Positions 60,791 through 64,000 of a stretch of DNA of 64,000 nucleotides are shown in pieces. The stretch's first letter is position 1. Each line of letters starts with the position of its first letter. The translations under genes and the position numbers were made by a program. The notes beneath the pieces were generated by a model, which worked only from the letters and a program-made list of their open reading frames with translations, did no database searches and was not told where the DNA came from. Source of the stretch: Archivesica marissinica (lineage: Eukaryota; Mollusca; Bivalvia; Venerida; Vesicomyidae); the NCBI GenBank assembly GCA_014843695.1, contig CM026401.1:46947477-47011476 (forward strand), written 5' to 3'.

Positions 60791-63700
60791 TATGAATGAG
60801 CTGTTCCAGCGACATCGGAGTGACACCTGTTGGATGTCCTTCAACAACAGCTGGGGTGTCGCTATGTGACATGAGCTGTTCCAGCGACATCGGAGTGACA
60901 CCTGTCGGATGTCCTTCAACAACAGCTGGGGTATAGCTATATGACATGAGCTGTTACAGCGACATCGGAGTGACACCTGGCGGGTGTCCTCCAACAACAG
61001 CTGGGGTGTCGCTATATGACATGAGCTGTTCCAGCGACATCGGAGTGCCACCTGTCGGATGTCCTTCAACAACAGCTGGGGTGTCGCTATATGACATGAG
61101 CTGTTCCAGCGACATCGGAGTGCCACCTGGCGGATGTCCTTCAACAACAGCTGGGGTGTCGCTATATGACATGAGCTGTTCCAGCGACATCGGAGTGCCA
61201 CCTGGCGGATGTCCTTCAACAACAGCTGGGGTGTCGCTATATGACATGAGCTGTTCCAGCGACATCGGAGTGACACCTGTTGGATGTCCTCCAACAACAG
61301 CTGGGGTGTCGCTATATGAATGAGCTGTTCCAGCGACATCGGAGTGACACCTGTTGGATGTCCTTCAACAACAGCTGGGGTGTCGCTATATGACATGAGC
61401 TGTTCCAGCGACATCGGAGTGCCACCTGGCGGATGTCCTTCAACAACAGCTGGGGTGTCGCTATATGACATGAGCTGTTCCAGCGACATCGGAGTGCCAC
61501 CTGTCGGATGTCCTCCATCAACAGCTGGGGTGTCGCTATATGACATGAGCTGTTCCAGCGACATCGGAGTGCCACCTGGCGGATGTCCTTCAACAACAGA
61601 TGGGGTGTCGCTATATGACATGAGCTGTTCCAGCGACATCGGAGTGACACCTGTTGGATGTCCTCCAACAACAGCTGGGGTGTCGCTATATGAATGAGCT
61701 GTTCCAGCGACATCGGAGTGACACCTGTTGGATGTCCTCCAACAACAGCTGGGGTGTCGCTATATGAATGAGCTGTTCCAGCGACATCGGAGTGCCACCT
61801 GTCGGATGTTCTTCAACAACAGCTGGGGTGTCGCTATATGACATGAGCTGTTCCAGCGACATCGGAGTGACACCTGTCGGATGTCCTTCAACAACAGCTG
61901 GGGTGTCGCTATATGACATGAGCTGTTCCAGCGACATCGGAGTGACACCTGTCGGATGTCCTCCAACAACAGCTGGGGTGTCGCTATATGAATGAGCTGT
62001 TCCAGCGACATCGGAGTGACACCTGGCGGATGTCCTCCATCAACAGCTGGGGTGTCACTATATGACATGAGCTGTTCCAGCGACATCGGAGTGCCACCTG
62101 GCGGGTGTCCTCCAACAACAGCTGGGGTGTCGCTATATGACATGAGCTGTTACAGCGACATCGGAGTGACACCTGTCGGATGTCCTTCAACAACAGCTGG
62201 GGTGTCGCTATATGACATGAGCTGTTCCAGCGACATCGGAGTGACACCTGTCGGATGTCCTTCAACAACAGCTGGGGTGTCGCTATATGACATGAGCTGT
62301 TCCAGCGACATCGGAGTGACACCTGGCGGATGTCCTCCATCAACAGCTGGGGTGTCACTATATGACATGAGCTGTTCCAGCGACATCGGAGTGCCACCTG
62401 GCGGGTGTCCTCCAACAACAGCTGGGGTGTCGCTATATGACATGAGCTGTTACAGCGACATCGGAGTGACACCTGTCGGATGTCCTTCAACAACAGCTGG
62501 GGTGTCGCTATATGACATGAGCTGTTCCAGCGACATCGGAGTGCCACCTGTCGGATGTCCTTCAACAACAGCTGGGGTGTCGCTATATGACATGAGCTGT
62601 TCCAGCGACATCGGAGTGCCACCTGTCGGATGTCCTTCAACAACAGCTGGGGTGTCGCTATATGACATGAGCTGTTCCAGCGACATCGGAGTGACACCTG
62701 TCGGATGTCCTTCAACAACAGCTGGGGTGTCGCTATATGAATGAGCTGTTCCAGCGACATCGGAGTGCCACCTGTCGGATGTCCTTCAACAACAGCTGGG
62801 GTGTCGCTATATGACATGAGCTGTTCCAGCGACATCGGAGTGCCACCTGGCGGATGTTCTTCAACAACAGCTGGGGTGTCGCTATATGACATGAGCTGTT
62901 CCAGCGACATCGGAGTGCCACCTGTCGGATGTCCTTCAACAACAGCTGGGGTGTCGCTATATGACATGAGCTGTTCCAGCGACATCGGAGTGCCACCTGG
63001 CGGATGTCCTTCAACAACAGCTGGGGTGTCGCTATATGACATGAGCTGTTCCAGCGACATCGGAGTGACACCTGTTGGATGTCCTCCAACAACAGCTGGG
63101 GTGTCGCTATATGAATGAGCTGTTCCAGCGACATCGGAGTGACACCTGTCGGATGTCCTCCAACAACAGCTGGGGTGTCGCTATATGAATGAGCTGTTCC
63201 AGCGACATCGGAGTGACACCTGTCGGATGTCCTTCAACAACAGCTGGGGTGTCGCTATATGACATGAGCTGTTCCAGCGACATCGGAGTGACACCTGTCG
63301 GATGTCCTTCAACAACAGCTGGGGTGTCGCTATATGACATGAGCTGTTCCAGCGACATCGGAGTGACACCTGGCGGATGTCCTCCATCAACAGCTGGGGT
63401 GTCACTATATGACATGAGCTGTTCCAGCGACATCGGAGTGCCACCTGGCGGGTGTCCTCCAACAACAGCTGGGGTGTCGCTATATGACATGAGCTGTTCC
63501 AGCGACATCGGAGTGACACCTGTCGGATGTCCTTCAACAACAGCTGGGGTGTCGCTATATGACATGAGCTGTTCCAGCGACATCGGAGTGACACCTGTCG
63601 GATGTCCTTCAACAACAGCTGGGGTGTCGCTATATGACATGAGCTGTTCCAGCGACATCGGAGTGACACCTGGCGGATGTCCTCCATCAACAGCTGGGGT

Positions 63701-64000
63701 GTCGCTATATGACATGAGCTGTTCCAGCGACATCGGAGTGCCACCTGGCGGATGTCCTCCAACAACAGCTGGGGTGTCGCTATATGACATGAGCTGTTCC
63801 AGCGACATCGGAGTGACACCTGTCGGATGTCCTTCAACAACAGCTGGGGTGTCGCTATATGACATGAGCTGTTCCAGCGACATCGGAGTGCCACCTGTCG
63901 GATGTCCTTCAACAACAGCTGGGGTGTCGCTATATGACATGAGCTGTTCCAGCGACATCGGAGTGCCACCTGTCGGATGTCCTTCAACAACAGCTGGGGT
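60735..64000. repeat. 75-bp satellite grown from the SINE family F tail, continues beyond the window
   Basis: About 43 units with CACCTGTCGGATGTCCTTCA, ACAACAGCTGGGGTGTCGCT and ATATGACATGAGCTGTTCCA. A one-base-shorter form (TATATGAATGAGC) recurs. Blocks of about 300 bases repeat (markers CTCCATCAACAGC at 62035, 62335, 63385 and 63685). Long frames on both strands come from the 75-base period; they are not supported as genes. Confidence 0.95.

Noticed and set aside
60738..63990. Many long frames on both strands that could suggest a repeat protein
   Set aside because: They are shadows of the 75-bp satellite and traceable to a SINE tail.

Overview
The window is eukaryotic, AT-rich and almost entirely repetitive. 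It has spliced exons with GT-AG borders, several tRNA-headed SINE families with target-site duplications, LINE fragments, MITEs and more than twenty tandem arrays. The SINE types, a Helitron/pearl-like element with a minisatellite core, and the protein similarities suggest a lophotrochozoan, most likely a bivalve mollusc. That assignment is inference; no species marker was seen.

The one well-supported gene lies on the minus strand from 59216 down to 22320. I reconstruct 17 exons, with every junction in phase and GT-AG borders, encoding the last 599 residues of an M13 zinc metallopeptidase (neprilysin/ECE-like). The visible catalytic set is complete: NAFY (exon 10), HEITH (exon 12), GENIADNGG (exon 14), VHSPGQYR (exon 16) and the terminal CSVW before the stop (exon 17). 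An AATAAA signal follows about 40 bases after the stop. The N-terminal exons (membrane anchor and start) lie beyond the window. A second, unidentified gene is represented by one phase 1-1 exon at 3004-3186 (minus), with a decayed partial copy near 3.7 kb.

Layout: 0-10 kb holds a LINE fragment, SINEs, a polypyrimidine tract, the orphan exon and a hAT-like foldback element. 10.8-13.3 kb is a 12-bp satellite broken by a 1000-N gap. 14.7-21.5 kb holds two diverged arrays of the same 57-bp satellite around a Helitron-like element. 22.3-59.2 kb is the peptidase gene, its introns filled with SINEs, MITEs and arrays (16, 16/20, 60, 33, 52, 58, 59, 80, 34, 24, 48, 87, 56 and 30 bp). 60.1-64 kb holds a 57-bp array and a 75-bp satellite that runs off the end.

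The most interesting structure is how the arrays began. One 60-bp array grew from the 3' edge of peptidase exon 14, so each unit carries coding sequence, a splice donor and an AG acceptor-like site and stays in frame. Exon 15 has a 92-bp duplication of its acceptor and first half, and an array next to the stop codon overlaps the 3' UTR. Other arrays grew from transposon parts: the 3' tail of one SINE (twice), the body of another SINE, a Helitron-like 3' terminus and a pogo-like terminal repeat. Several transposon insertions lie within a few bases of splice donors, and two of them duplicated donor sequence as part of their target-site duplication.
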